Below, piece after piece: positions 8,093 to 18,100 of a stretch of 28,351 nt of DNA; within the stretch, counting starts at the first letter, position 1; each line of letters opens with the position of its first letter. This DNA comes from an uncultured Selenomonas sp. (GTDB lineage Bacteria > Bacillota > Negativicutes > Selenomonadales > Selenomonadaceae), in the NCBI GenBank assembly GCA_900552565.1, contig USAK01000026.1, positions 1-28,351 of the forward strand, in the 5' to 3' direction. The translations under genes were made by a program, and so were the position numbers. The notes below the pieces were generated by a model. That model was not told the origin of the DNA, made no database searches, and worked only from the letters and a program-made list of their open reading frames with translations.

Positions 8093-9199
8093 ATGAAGAA
8101 AACGACCTGCACTTTGCCGCATCCGGAGATTCTCGCGGAAATCACGGAGCCGCTGCTGCGCTGGTATCACGCGCAGGAAAAGGAGCGCGCGCTGCCGTGG
8201 CGCGAGGAAGTGACGCCGTATCACACGTGGCTTTCGGAAATCATGCTGCAGCAAACACGTGCTTCGGCAGTCATCCCCTACTATCACCGCTTTCTTGAGG
8301 CCCTGCCGGACATCAAGGCTCTGGCTGCCTGCGATGACGAACTCCTCATGAAGCTCTGGCAGGGACTTGGCTACTACAGCCGCGCGCGCAATCTCAAAAA
8401 AGCAGCCATCGAAATCACGGCGCAGTATGACGGGCAGATGCCTGCAGATTTCCAAAAGCTTCTCGCCCTGCCGGGCATTGGCCGCTATACGGCCAGTGCC
8501 ATTGGCTCCATCGCCTTCGGTCTGCCGCTGCCCGCGGTCGATGGCAATATCCTGCGCGTCGTGATGCGCGTACTTGCCTGCCGCGAGGATATCGCCAAAG
8601 ATACGACGAAGCGCGCCGCAGAAGCCGCCCTTGCCCCGCATTATCCCGAAGGGCATGAGGCCGGAGCCCTCAATCAGGCGTTCATGGACCTCGGTGCGAC
8701 CGTCTGCCTGCCCCATGGCACACCGCACTGCGAGAGCTGCCCGCTCGCCCGGCTCTGCCTTGCCCACGATGCAGGCTGCGAGCAGGAACTTCCCATCAAA
8801 ATCATCAAGAAAAAACGCCGCGTGGAAAAACTCACCGTCCTCGTGCTGCGTCAGGGAAAAAACATCGCCCTGCACAAACGCCCCGCCCAAGGCCTGCTCG
8901 CGGGACTCTGGGAATTCCCGAATGTCAGCGGCCATCTGTCCGCAGAGGAAGTCACCGAAAAACTCAAAGCCCATGGTTTGACACCGATTCGCATCCAGAA
9001 ACTGCCTGATGCCAAACATATCTTCTCACATGTCGAATGGCAGATGCAGGCCTTCCGGATTGACCTTGCCGAGCCAGCCGAACCGGCGGATTTCACTGTC
9101 ATGGAACATCATGATGAGCTCATCTGGGCGTCGCCGCAGGAACTCGCTGACATTTACAGCATCCCCTCGGCCTTCCAGTACTTCCTGCCCATCATCTAA
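8093..9199 (+). CDS. mutY: Adenine DNA glycosylase
   Basis: This 368-residue base-excision repair enzyme removes adenine mispaired with 8-oxoguanine. The helix-hairpin-helix domain has the catalytic Glu49 in LSEIMLQQTR, the hairpin LPGIGRYTASAI and the catalytic Asp150 in VDGNILR. An iron-sulfur loop follows with Cys205, Cys213, Cys216 and Cys222. The first gap is 7 residues rather than the 6 seen in E. coli MutY; I believe this longer form occurs in other anaerobic Firmicutes. After a basic linker (about 235-245) comes the NUDIX-like recognition domain, with HKRPAQGLLAGLWEFP. The start is ATG 8093, the first in-frame Met of the conserved protein, with AAAGGA about 12 nt upstream. It is monocistronic and convergent with the DUF445 genes across a shared terminator. 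Confidence 0.95.
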   Translation: MKKTTCTLPHPEILAEITEPLLRWYHAQEKERALPWREEVTPYHTWLSEIMLQQTRASAVIPYYHRFLEALPDIKALAACDDELLMKLWQGLGYYSRARNLKKAAIEITAQYDGQMPADFQKLLALPGIGRYTASAIGSIAFGLPLPAVDGNILRVVMRVLACREDIAKDTTKRAAEAALAPHYPEGHEAGALNQAFMDLGATVCLPHGTPHCESCPLARLCLAHDAGCEQELPIKIIKKKRRVEKLTVLVLRQGKNIALHKRPAQGLLAGLWEFPNVSGHLSAEEVTEKLKAHGLTPIRIQKLPDAKHIFSHVEWQMQAFRIDLAEPAEPADFTVMEHHDELIWASPQELADIYSIPSAFQYFLPII

Positions 9200-9226
9200 A
9201 TCTATCTCGATAGCCTAACTAGAACG

Positions 9227-9265
9227 AAAAAACCTCAGCCACATGGTGTGTGACTGAGGTTTTTT
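9227..9265. terminator. Bidirectional terminator between mutY and the DUF445 genes
   Basis: AAAAAACCTCAG (9227-9238) and CTGAGGTTTTTT (9254-9265) form a perfect 12-bp stem with A and T tails, so a T-run follows the hairpin on both strands. It ends the rightward mutY transcript and the leftward galU-DUF445-DUF445 transcript. Confidence 0.93.
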
Positions 9266-9295
9266 CATTATCGTCTGAATCCAACGATTCATAAA

Positions 9296-10606
9296 TCAGC
9301 TGTTCAATGGAAAGAACTGCAGGATGCAGAAGAGGACAAAACCGATGCCGGCACCGACGATGGAACCGTTCATACGAATCCACAAAAGGTCGGGCTCAAC
9401 TTTGTCGTAGACGAGATGATTGAGCTGTTCGTCGGTCAGACGCGACAGTACGTTCTCCACGACGACGCCGACTAAGGTCTGCGCATGAAGGGCAGAACGC
9501 GCGATGAGGTCATAGAGGAAGTGTCCGACCGTATGACGAAGTTCGTCATCTTCCTGCAGCAGGTGCAGGCCGCGATCGTATTCTTCTTCGATGATATCGG
9601 CCAGACGGCTGCGCAGTACGGGCAAATGCTCTTCGACGGCATCAACCTTGCGGGCCGCATCGGCGTCAAAATGCGCGCGCATATGGGCTGCTGCCCTCGC
9701 CACGGCTTCCTCGATAGGCAGTTCCGCCACGAGGCTGTCGCGCAGCTCATGCACGAGCTGATGAAATTCCGGTTCGGCATTGAGCACGGCCGCTTTTTCA
9801 TAGAAGAGTTCCAGCATTTCCTGCTGCAGATGCGAATCGCGCGTGCCGAGCTCCTTGAGCATATTCACGAGCTGCTTCTGCATGATTTTCGCGGCATCCT
9901 CGAGGTTGACGAGGTCCATGGCCTCGGCCAGGCCCGTCAAAAACAGGGCCAGTGTGCTCTTGGCCTTTTCCTTCTCGTAGCGTTCGAGCATTTCCTGAAT
10001 TGCCTTGGCTGTCTCCGGTTTTTCTGCCTGTACGCAAAGGTAGGCGGACAGCTTGGCGAGGAAATCCTTGTCGCGGCCGCTCTGCTGCAGCCAGCCGCCG
10101 ATGCTTGCAAAGAGCGTCTCCGGCTCCATCGTCTGCAGGCGGCGGCGCAGTTCTGCTGCAATCTCCATGGCTTTTTTCTCGCTGTCTTTGCGCAGCAAAA
10201 AGCCGCGGGCATAATGATAGAGCTGATGCGAGACCTTATCGCGCGTATCCTTCTCACTGAGCCACTGCATGAGCATCGGCATCAGGTGCAGGCGTTCCAG
10301 ATGGCGGAACACCTTGCGCCGCGAGAAGAATTCTTTCTGCACCATCGTCACTGAGGCCTTGATGAAGGACTGACGGCGCCTTGGCAGAATGGCCGTGTGA
10401 TACGGAAAGCCCAGAGGCTTCTTGAAAAGCGCCGTGACGGCGAACCAGTCCGCGATGCCGCCGACAAGAGCGGCCTCAGCGCAGAACAGGAAGCCCGAGA
10501 CAACGACAGAAGTTTTCATCTGCAGGTGCAGGAACAGTGCGCAGAGGAACACAATGAAGGCGAAAAAGAGCACACGGTCCGCCTTGTTCCATGTCTTTTT
10601 ACTCAT
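9296..10606 (-). CDS. DUF445 family membrane protein, second of a tandem pair
   Basis: This protein of about 436 residues belongs to the DUF445 (YjiN-like) family, whose biochemical role is unknown. Two hydrophobic segments lie near the N-terminus (about 10-30 and 33-55), the second running into the family signature GGIADWFAVTALFKKPLG. A long, charged, helical cytoplasmic or periplasmic region follows, and the C-terminus has the second signature PDLLWIRMNGSIVGAGIG leading into a final membrane segment. The start is ATG 10606, whose last two bases overlap the upstream gene's TGA stop (ATGA), a classic translational coupling. A GTG 9 nt further upstream is possible but less likely. It is the last gene of a galU-led operon. 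It is clearly paralogous to its neighbour but not near-identical. Confidence 0.9.
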   Translation of the reverse strand: MSKKTWNKADRVLFFAFIVFLCALFLHLQMKTSVVVSGFLFCAEAALVGGIADWFAVTALFKKPLGFPYHTAILPRRRQSFIKASVTMVQKEFFSRRKVFRHLERLHLMPMLMQWLSEKDTRDKVSHQLYHYARGFLLRKDSEKKAMEIAAELRRRLQTMEPETLFASIGGWLQQSGRDKDFLAKLSAYLCVQAEKPETAKAIQEMLERYEKEKAKSTLALFLTGLAEAMDLVNLEDAAKIMQKQLVNMLKELGTRDSHLQQEMLELFYEKAAVLNAEPEFHQLVHELRDSLVAELPIEEAVARAAAHMRAHFDADAARKVDAVEEHLPVLRSRLADIIEEEYDRGLHLLQEDDELRHTVGHFLYDLIARSALHAQTLVGVVVENVLSRLTDEQLNHLVYDKVEPDLLWIRMNGSIVGAGIGFVLFCILQFFPLNS

Positions 10607-11841
10607 ACGCCCCACACCCTTTCTGCGGCCCAGACCAGCACGTAAAGCCCCATGCCGACAAGAGAGCCGACAATCGAGCCGTTGATGCGGATCATCTGCA
10701 AATCGTCCTGGACCTTGTCCTCGACAAATTCCACCAAAGCATCGTCACTGAATTCTGCCAGGCGTTCACGGATGAGCCCTGGGATGAGCTCATGGTGTTT
10801 TTCCAGCTCGCTTTCGAGGAAGTCCTTCATGAATTTGTCAAAGCGGTGCTGCCACGGCTTCGATGAGACGAACGTATCGATGCGCTTCTCGATGAAATCA
10901 TGAAGGTGCGGCAGCCAGAACGGATTTTCCCCCTTGAGATTCTCATTGAGCCAGCGGGCCAGCAGGCCTTCGATGTCGGCCTGTGACAGCCACTTTTCCT
11001 TCCATTCGGCCAGCACATGGCGCAGCGATTCATCACGGCTGAACGCAAGAATCATGCTCTCAAAGCCGGCCTTGAGTCTGCCATAGCTTTCCGTCTGCTC
11101 GCTCAAGAGGTCCTTGAGGCCCTTCTGCGCTTTTTCATTGAAAATGCGCAGGATTTCCTTGTCGTCGAGGCCGAGCGCCGACAGCACAAAAGCGCGTCCG
11201 GCGGATTCACCTTCATACTCCTCACGCAGTGTCTTGATATTGTCGAGCAGGACCTGCTGCATGGCTGGCGACATCAGCACCTGTTCGCCGATGCTCAGCG
11301 TACTGTGCAGGATGCGCTTCGTATGGCGTTCCTCGCCGAGCATGCGCACGAGCTCCAGGAGAATATTCTCGAGGGCCAGCCCCTTGAGGCCTTCGCGCAC
11401 GGCAGGAGCGAGTTCTTTCGCGATGCTCTCGCTGTCGAGGTCGTTGACAATCTTTAGGACGACGGCATCGACGACATCCATGACGCCCTCGCGGCCGCCG
11501 CGGTGTTCGAGATAGTCGACAAGCAGTCCCGCCGTATCCTGCTCACGGATGACACGCATGATGTTTTCCGTGCTCAGGAGATCTTCGCTGGCAAATGTCA
11601 CGATGGCATCCATGATGCGTCCGCGGTTGCGGCGCAGCACATCCGTGCGGTACGAGATGCCCAGCGGCTTCCTAAAAAGTGCCGTGACAGCAAACCAGTC
11701 GGCCAGACCGCCGATTGTCGCAGCCAAAAAGCCGTGATGAAAGAGCCCCATGGCAAAACTGGAGCCGCCCGCGGCAAGCGTGCCGAGGAAACCGGCCGCG
11801 CTGATGCCGAGTGCCAGATTCGCCTTATTTTTCTTCTGCAA
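10603..11841 (-). CDS. DUF445 family membrane protein, first of a tandem pair
   Basis: This 412-residue DUF445 protein has an N-terminal hydrophobic region (about 9-50) with the signature IGGLADWFAVTALFRKPLGI. A long, mostly helical charged region occupies the middle. The C-terminal QDDLQMIRINGSIVGSLVGM is followed by a last membrane segment (VGMGLYVLVWAA). Its start lies 10 bp after the galU stop and its stop overlaps the next DUF445 gene by 4 nt, so the three genes form one leftward operon. Both membrane-anchored ends with a helical middle suggest an envelope-associated structural protein. That role, and any link to UDP-glucose, is inference from position only. Confidence 0.9.
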   Translation of the reverse strand: MQKKNKANLALGISAAGFLGTLAAGGSSFAMGLFHHGFLAATIGGLADWFAVTALFRKPLGISYRTDVLRRNRGRIMDAIVTFASEDLLSTENIMRVIREQDTAGLLVDYLEHRGGREGVMDVVDAVVLKIVNDLDSESIAKELAPAVREGLKGLALENILLELVRMLGEERHTKRILHSTLSIGEQVLMSPAMQQVLLDNIKTLREEYEGESAGRAFVLSALGLDDKEILRIFNEKAQKGLKDLLSEQTESYGRLKAGFESMILAFSRDESLRHVLAEWKEKWLSQADIEGLLARWLNENLKGENPFWLPHLHDFIEKRIDTFVSSKPWQHRFDKFMKDFLESELEKHHELIPGLIRERLAEFSDDALVEFVEDKVQDDLQMIRINGSIVGSLVGMGLYVLVWAAERVWGV

Positions 11842-11851
11842 CCTTCACACC

Positions 11852-12727
11852 TCAGATTCTGGCGACGAGATCCTTGAGATATTTCTTGAACGGACCGCCC
11901 AGGTCCTTGCGGCGCAGGGCAAATTCCACCGTGGCCTTGAGGAAGCCGAGTTTGTCGCCAAGGTCGTAGCGCTTGCCCTCAAAGTCATAGGCATAGACTG
12001 GCTGCTGGCGCGCCAGTTCCTTTAACGCATCGGTGAGCTGGATCTCGCCGCCCTTGCCGGGTGCCGTATGCTCAAGGATGCCAAAGATTTCCGGACGGAT
12101 GATGTAGCGGCCGAGCACAGCCATGCGGCTCGGCGCTTCTTCTAACGAAGGCTTCTCAATCATGTCGCGCACGCGCATGAGGCGCGGATTGTCCGTCTTG
12201 TCGCCGGCGACAATGCCATACGACGAGACTTTCTCATCGGGCACGACCTGACAGCCGAGTACGGAACCGCCCGTCTGATTGTAGATATCGATGAGCTGCT
12301 TCAGTGCCGGTTTTTCCGGACTGTAGACAACATCATCACCTAAGAGTACGGCAAAAGGCTCATCCCCCATGAACGCTTTTGCACAGAGAATCGCGTCGCC
12401 GAGGCCGCGCATGTAGCGCTGACGGATATAGTGGATGCGGATATTCGCCGTGTCCTGCACCATCTTCAAGAGGTCGAGCTTGCCCTTTTTCTTGAGTTCT
12501 GCCTCAAGCGTCGGCGCCGAATCAAAATGGTCTTCAATGGCGCGCTTGCCATGGCCGCTGACGATGAGGATTTCCTCAATGCCGCTCTGGAGTGCCTCTT
12601 CGACGATGTACTGGATGGTCGGTTTATCGACAATTGGCAGCATCTCCTTCGGCGTGGCTTTCGTCGCCGGCAGGAAGCGTGTCCCGTAGCCAGCTGCCGG
12701 AATAACGGCTTTTCTGATTTTCTGCAT
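11852..12727 (-). CDS. galU: UTP-glucose-1-phosphate uridylyltransferase
   Basis: This 291-residue nucleotidyltransferase makes UDP-glucose from UTP and glucose-1-phosphate, for envelope polysaccharides and for galactose entry through the Leloir pathway. The nucleotide loop PAAGYGTRFLPATKATPKEM is at about 10-29. The catalytic metal Asp lies in LLGDDVVYSP, and GKGGEIQLTDALKEL is present near residue 230. The length is typical of bacterial GalU. The ATG has AGGGGA about 8 nt upstream. It leads a leftward operon with two DUF445 genes and lies just downstream of the terminated alpha-galactosidase gene. It could support galactose use by that cluster, but it is a separate transcript. Confidence 0.96.
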   Translation of the reverse strand: MQKIRKAVIPAAGYGTRFLPATKATPKEMLPIVDKPTIQYIVEEALQSGIEEILIVSGHGKRAIEDHFDSAPTLEAELKKKGKLDLLKMVQDTANIRIHYIRQRYMRGLGDAILCAKAFMGDEPFAVLLGDDVVYSPEKPALKQLIDIYNQTGGSVLGCQVVPDEKVSSYGIVAGDKTDNPRLMRVRDMIEKPSLEEAPSRMAVLGRYIIRPEIFGILEHTAPGKGGEIQLTDALKELARQQPVYAYDFEGKRYDLGDKLGFLKATVEFALRRKDLGGPFKKYLKDLVARI

Positions 12728-12751
12728 GGTAAAATTCCCCTAACATCTTTA

Positions 12752-12771
12752 TTTGGCAGTCCCCCCTGCCA
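12752..12771 (-). repeat. Hairpin in the galU leader
   Basis: TGGCAG and CTGCCA pair around a C-rich loop (G-rich in the leftward transcript), about 25 nt upstream of the galU start. It is too small and too far from a T-run to be a terminator. It may affect mRNA stability or translation. Confidence 0.4.
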
Positions 12772-12788
12772 GAGTTGCATACTTATAT

Positions 12789-12794
12789 ATTATA
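12789..12794 (-). promoter_or_regulatory. -10 box of the galU operon
   Basis: A consensus TATAAT on the minus strand lies about 60 nt upstream of galU and just past the alpha-galactosidase terminator. No convincing -35 box accompanies it. Confidence 0.4.
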
Positions 12795-12817
12795 CACGAA
12801 AACCGCCTTTTCCTGCT

Positions 12818-12856
12818 ATAAAAAAGAACGCCTAATGTCACTGCTGACCATCAGGC
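12818..12856 (-). terminator. Terminator of the alpha-galactosidase gene
   Basis: An 8-bp stem (12830-12837 with 12849-12856, one G-T pair) is followed leftward by TTCTTTTTTAT. It lies about 30 nt after the stop codon of the alpha-galactosidase and separates the galactoside cluster from galU. Confidence 0.8.
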
Positions 12857-12885
12857 ATTCAATTTGTAAAAAACGTTGTGTTCTT

Positions 12886-15138
12886 TTAGTCTTTTTTATG
12901 GAAAATCCACAGGTAAGCGGCGAAGTCCGTGTCGATTTTCGGCACTTCGATGCCGCTGTACATGAGTTCATCGCCGTAGAACGACTTGCCCTCAAGGCTC
13001 AGGCTCTTGCTGCCCGCGCCGTCATGCGACAGCCCCTTAGCAGGGATGTACGTGCTGACTTCGTAAAGTGCGTCTTCGTTAAGCGACTGCAGCTTCAGCG
13101 TGCGGATCTCCGTGGCCGGTGTCGCGAGCGTCTTGAAATAGACGAGCACGATTTCTCTGCTGTCTTTGCTGACAAACTCCCAGGCCGTCTCATTGCCCTT
13201 GCCGTCAAACGGAGTCAGCAGGCGGTAGAAATGACCGAGCTGCATCGTCGGGCGGATTTTCTTGTAGAGTTCGACGTGGCTGCGGACTTCTGCTTTTTCT
13301 TCGTCGCTCATGCGCGTGATGTCAAGCTCGTAGCCGTAACACCCCATCATGGCGGCAAAAGCGCGCGTCTGCATCGGCGTCACGCGGCCGACCTGATGGT
13401 TTGGCGTAACCGAGACATGTGCCCCCATCGTGATGGGCGGGAACACAAGGCTCGTGCCGCTCTGGATGGATAGACGGCAGATGGCGTCCGTATCATCACT
13501 CGTCCACGTCTGCGGCATATAGTAGAGCATGCCCGCATCAAAGCGTCCGCCGCCGCCCGAACAGCTCTCAAAAAGAACGTCCGGATGCGTCTGCGTGATG
13601 CGTTCGAGCACGTCGTAGAGGCCGAGCACAAAGCGCGTGCGCACCTCGCCCTGACGCTCGGGCGGCAGTTTGGCCGAGAACGCGTCCGTCAGATGGCGGT
13701 TGAAATCCCATTTGACATAGTCAATCGGCGCATTGTCGAGGATGGTGCAGACAGAATCGACAACGTAATCGCGGACATCCGCACGCGAAAAGTCAAGCAC
13801 GAGCTGATGGCGGCTGAACGTATAAGGATAGTCCGGAGCCTTCAGAGCCCAGTCCGGATGCGCACGGTAAAGGTCCGAATCAACGGAAATCATCTCCGGC
13901 TCGAACCAAAGGCCGAACTTCAGGCCGCGCTTATGCGCGCTTTCCGCCACGCCGGTAAGGCCGCCCTTGAGTTTTTCCGTATTGACTTTCCAGTCGCCGA
14001 GGGAACTGTTGTCGTCCTCACGCTTGCCGAACCAGCCATCGTCGAGTACCATGAGCTCAAGGCCGAGGTCCTTGGCGCAGGCGGCAAGATTGTCCATCTT
14101 CGCATCGTCAAAGTCAAAATACGTCGCTTCCCAGTTATTGACAAGAATCGGGCGCACTTCGTCGCGGAACCTGCCGCGCACGATGTGATGGCGCACGACT
14201 TCGTGGAAGGCCTGACTCATGCCGTTAAGGCCGGCATCACTGTAAACTAGCAGGGCCTCCGGCGTCTGGAAGGATTCGCCCGGCTCGAGGTGCCAGCGGA
14301 ATTCAAACGGGTTGATGCCGCCGACAACACGCGTCGTGCCAAACTGCTCGACTTCGGTCTTCAGCGAGAATTCGCCGCTCCAGACGAGGCTGAAGCCGAG
14401 GACCTCGCCGCTCGTCTCGCCGGCATCACGGCGCAGCAGCGCGAGGAAAGGCGAAGCCTGATGCGAGCTTGAGCCGCGGCGGCTCGCCGTCTCCTCAATG
14501 CCGTGCATGAGCGGCACACGTTCGAGCGTTCGTTCGGCCGCGTGGCCGCCCCAGAGATTCAGGCGGTCGTAGTCGTGGTCCGGCAGGTCCATGGCAAAGC
14601 TGGCAGCATTCAGGAGGTCAAGCGCCTCTTTGCCGCTGTTATAGAGACGTGCACTGCGCGCGATGACATAGGCCTCCGCAAAAATCGTGTAAAGAAGGTC
14701 GACAGCAAGTTTCCCCTGCGAATCTTCAAGATGCACGGTCAGCGTCTCTGCCTCATCATCGGCGGCATACGAAGCCGGCAGTCCCTGAAGCTGCGGTTTG
14801 CCCTTGGCAATTTCATAGCTTTGGTAAAAAAGCTCCGTAGTCGTCGTGCCATCGGCTAAACGCACCTCATACGCGGGGATGCGGAAATCCGTATGGCCGT
14901 AGGCAGGATATTCCTGCGGCAGCACGTCAAGCGAGAACGTACGCTCGTTTTCATAAGCAGCCGGCTGCGGCGAGAAGCCGCGGTCGATTTCCTGGAACGG
15001 ACGGCTGTCGCGGAACGCGCACAGGCGTCTGCCGAAATAGCGGTGCATGAGATAGCGTCCGCGCACGATCTGCAGGACATAACTGATATGTTCATTGCTC
15101 AGGTGAAAAACGCCTGTTTTTTCATCAAACTGAATCAT
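12886..15138 (-). CDS. Alpha-galactosidase, glycoside hydrolase family 36
   Basis: This 750-residue retaining glycosidase should release terminal alpha-1,6-galactose from melibiose, raffinose or stachyose inside the cell, since no signal peptide is visible. An N-terminal beta-sandwich (about 1-320) is followed by a TIM barrel. The nucleophile is Asp478 in YVKWDFNRH. The GH36 motif ESCSGGGGRFD is at 524-534 and the acid/base is Asp548 in TWTSDDTDA. A C-terminal beta domain ends the protein. The two catalytic positions coincide with the numbering I recall for the Geobacillus GH36 enzymes, and the length is usual for that subgroup. The start ATG has GGAAGGG about 11 nt upstream. It follows the beta-galactosidase gene by 26 bp and is the last gene of the cluster. 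I leave the symbol blank because rafA, melA, aga and galA are all in use. Confidence 0.94.
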   Translation of the reverse strand: MIQFDEKTGVFHLSNEHISYVLQIVRGRYLMHRYFGRRLCAFRDSRPFQEIDRGFSPQPAAYENERTFSLDVLPQEYPAYGHTDFRIPAYEVRLADGTTTTELFYQSYEIAKGKPQLQGLPASYAADDEAETLTVHLEDSQGKLAVDLLYTIFAEAYVIARSARLYNSGKEALDLLNAASFAMDLPDHDYDRLNLWGGHAAERTLERVPLMHGIEETASRRGSSSHQASPFLALLRRDAGETSGEVLGFSLVWSGEFSLKTEVEQFGTTRVVGGINPFEFRWHLEPGESFQTPEALLVYSDAGLNGMSQAFHEVVRHHIVRGRFRDEVRPILVNNWEATYFDFDDAKMDNLAACAKDLGLELMVLDDGWFGKREDDNSSLGDWKVNTEKLKGGLTGVAESAHKRGLKFGLWFEPEMISVDSDLYRAHPDWALKAPDYPYTFSRHQLVLDFSRADVRDYVVDSVCTILDNAPIDYVKWDFNRHLTDAFSAKLPPERQGEVRTRFVLGLYDVLERITQTHPDVLFESCSGGGGRFDAGMLYYMPQTWTSDDTDAICRLSIQSGTSLVFPPITMGAHVSVTPNHQVGRVTPMQTRAFAAMMGCYGYELDITRMSDEEKAEVRSHVELYKKIRPTMQLGHFYRLLTPFDGKGNETAWEFVSKDSREIVLVYFKTLATPATEIRTLKLQSLNEDALYEVSTYIPAKGLSHDGAGSKSLSLEGKSFYGDELMYSGIEVPKIDTDFAAYLWIFHKKD

Positions 15139-15164
15139 TGGTTATCTTATCCCTTCCGGCTCAC

Positions 15165-18100
15165 TCAGATGCCCTTGAAGAAGAACGAGAAATGCTTCGT
15201 CTCATTTTTGACTGTGTATTCCGGCAGTATAGGAGCGCCCCACGTATTGTCGCCGCCGACGCCGCACTGGCCGAGCGAAGCGCGCAGATACGTATGGTGC
15301 ACTTCCGGCAGGTCATAGGCATGACGGGCATTCTCGAGCTCATGAGCCGTGTACGGCAGTGCCGAAGCGGCGAACGGCGTTTCATCCATCGAAAGGCGCA
15401 GGCCGCGGCCGCGGTTGTCTACGGCTTCAATCCAACGCACGCCATCGTGGTTGCCCGTTTCCTGCGGCAGCAGATACGGCTCGACCTCATCTTTGGCCGT
15501 CGTCTCGTAGATGCCGAGTTTGACACCGCGCTGACGGTCAGCGTAGTTATCGAGCGGACCATAGCCGTAGAAGCGGACCTTATCGTAGTCAGCCGGCAGC
15601 GTGAAGAGCATCGCGAAATCGGGGATTTCCGGCAGACCCTCGACTTTGTCGTAGTCGAGCTCGACCTTGACTGAACCATCGCGCGTGACCGTATACGTCA
15701 TGCTGCAGATGGCAGCCGGCTGCGTAGCCAGTTCGTACGTAAAGCGCAGTTTAATGAAGGAAGCATCGTATTCTCTCTGGCCGAGCTGACCGAACCAGTC
15801 AAATTCCTGCCAATTGCCCTCTTCATCCATCAGTTCTTTCTTGATGCAGCGGCGGTAAAGGCTGGCGAGCTTCCACTGGGCCACAGCAAAGTCGCGGCGG
15901 GAGCCATAGTCATTGTCAACCGGTGCACGCCAGAACGATGGTTTCGGTGCCTCTTCGATGAGCTCGACGCCGTTGTACTTATACGAAGTCAGATTGCCAA
16001 ACGCACTGGAGAACATGATTTCAAAGCCTACGCCGCGCACGCCGAGGTTGATATCGCCATGGACGATGTGCAGCGGTTTTTCCGGACGCGTCTCCAGCGG
16101 CATATTCGGCGTATAGTGGAACTCGCGCGTGTCATTGCGGAGTTCTGCCGCTTCGACGATGGCCTGCGGCTCCGGCACCTCGACCTCGTCGACCTGCCAT
16201 GTGCCCTGGCCAAAGGCGACTTCAAAGCCCTGTTTTGCCCAGAGCGTATCTTCCTTGAGACGCAGCGATGCCGTGACCGTCTCTTCGCCGGCCCCTGTGA
16301 TGGGCAGGTCCTCCAGAGCGACTTCGCCCGACTCCCCCGGCTTGATGTCCGGCGCATAGCGATGGTCTTCCCAGATTTTCTCGCCGTCAAGCTGTACCGT
16401 GAGGTAAAGCTCGTATTCTGAGACATTCGTAAAGAGGCTCTTGTTGTGAATGGTCACTTTATCGGCCTCGACGTCCAGCGTGAAATTCTGATAGTTGAAT
16501 TTGACTTCCTGCATCTTCGTCGTCAGGCTGCGGTCCGCAAAGACGATGCCATCGCCGCTGAAGTTGCCATCATTCGGACGGTCGCCAAAGTCGCCGCCAT
16601 AACCATAGGCATCCTTGCCGTAGCGGTCTTTATGCCAGATGGCCTGGTCGACAAAATCCCAAATGAAGCCGCCCTGATACAGGGGCTCTTCGTCCGTGAG
16701 GTCCGTGTATTTATGCATGCCGCCGATGCTATTGCCCATGGCGTGCGTGTATTCGCAGCAGATGAACGGCTTGTCGCGGTGTTCGGCGAGGAATTTCTTG
16801 ATGTCGGCAACCGGCGGATACATCTGACTTTCCATGTCGCTCGTGCCGTTGTAGCGGCGGTCCCAGAAAATATTCTCATAATGGACCAGGCGCGTCGGGT
16901 CTGCATGACGGAAATACTCACTCATCTCATAGAGGTCCTTGCCGCCGCACGACTCATTGCCGCACGACCAGATGAGGATGGCCGTATGATTCTTGTCGCG
17001 TTCGAACATGGATTTAGCACGGTCGAGGATGATGTCCTGCCATTCCTCATGGTCATTCGGCAGCGTCTCGTCGATGATATCGCGTTTGCCGTTGCGCATC
17101 CACGTACCATGGGTCTCGAGGTTCGTCTCATCGATGACATAGAGGCCATAGCGGTCGCAGAGATCATAGATATAGCTCGAGTTCGGATAATGCGAGCAGC
17201 GCAGGGCATTGATATTGTGCTGTTTCATGATGATGATATCCTGCTCGATTTCAGCAGGATCGATGGCGCGTCCGCGGTAGCAGTCAAACTCATGGCGGTT
17301 CGTGCCCTTGAAGACAATGCGTTTGCCGTTGAGCTTCATGAGGCCGTCTTCCATGCGGAATTCACGGAAACCAATGTTCTGCTGGATGACTTCCTGCAGA
17401 TGGCCCTCCTCATCCTCTACCGTAATGATGGCACGGTAAAGATTCGGATGTTCTGCACTCCAGAGTTCGATGCCCTCGACTTCCGCCTCAAACGAAGAGG
17501 TCAGGCCCTCGACTTCCTGCAGTTCCGAAAGATAGCAGTCCTCATTGAAAGTAGCATCGAAGAGTTCAATGCGCACTTTATGTGCGGCCGGATTGTTCCA
17601 CTTCATGTCGAGATGGAGCTTGCCGTCCTTGTAATCGTGAATCGGCTGGGCCGTGACGCGCAGGTCCTCAAGGTGCATCTTCGGTTTCGTGTAGAGCAGC
17701 ACTTCGCGGAAAATGCCCGAGAAACGCCAGAAGTCCTGGTCCTCCAGCCAGCTGCCCGAGCTGAAGCGGAAGACCTGCAGAGCCAGGCGGTTCGTGCCTT
17801 CCTTGAGATACGGCGTGAGGTCAAAGTCCGACGGCGTAAAGGAATCCTCGCTGTAACCGACATACTGGCCGTTGAGGTAAACGGCTACGGCCGACTCAAC
17901 GCCCTGCAGGGAGAGCACGGCGTTGTCCCAGCCGTCCGGCAGGATGAAATCCTTGACATACGAACCGACTGGATTATCGCGTTTCGGCACCTGGCCCGGA
18001 TGAACGACTTCATGGCCGTCCCACGGATAAACCTGATTCGTGTACTGCGGTACGCCATGACCTTCCATCTGCCAATGCGCCGGCACGCGGATGGTCTCCC

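Noticed and set aside
7836..8096. Plus-strand 86-codon open frame upstream of mutY
   Set aside because: It overlaps the promoter and leader hairpin of mutY, has no ribosome-binding site and shows no protein-like pattern.
8701..8761. MutY iron-sulfur loop one residue longer than in E. coli (C-x7-C)
   Set aside because: All four cysteines are present, and I believe the longer form occurs in other anaerobic Firmicutes, so it is probably a normal lineage variant.
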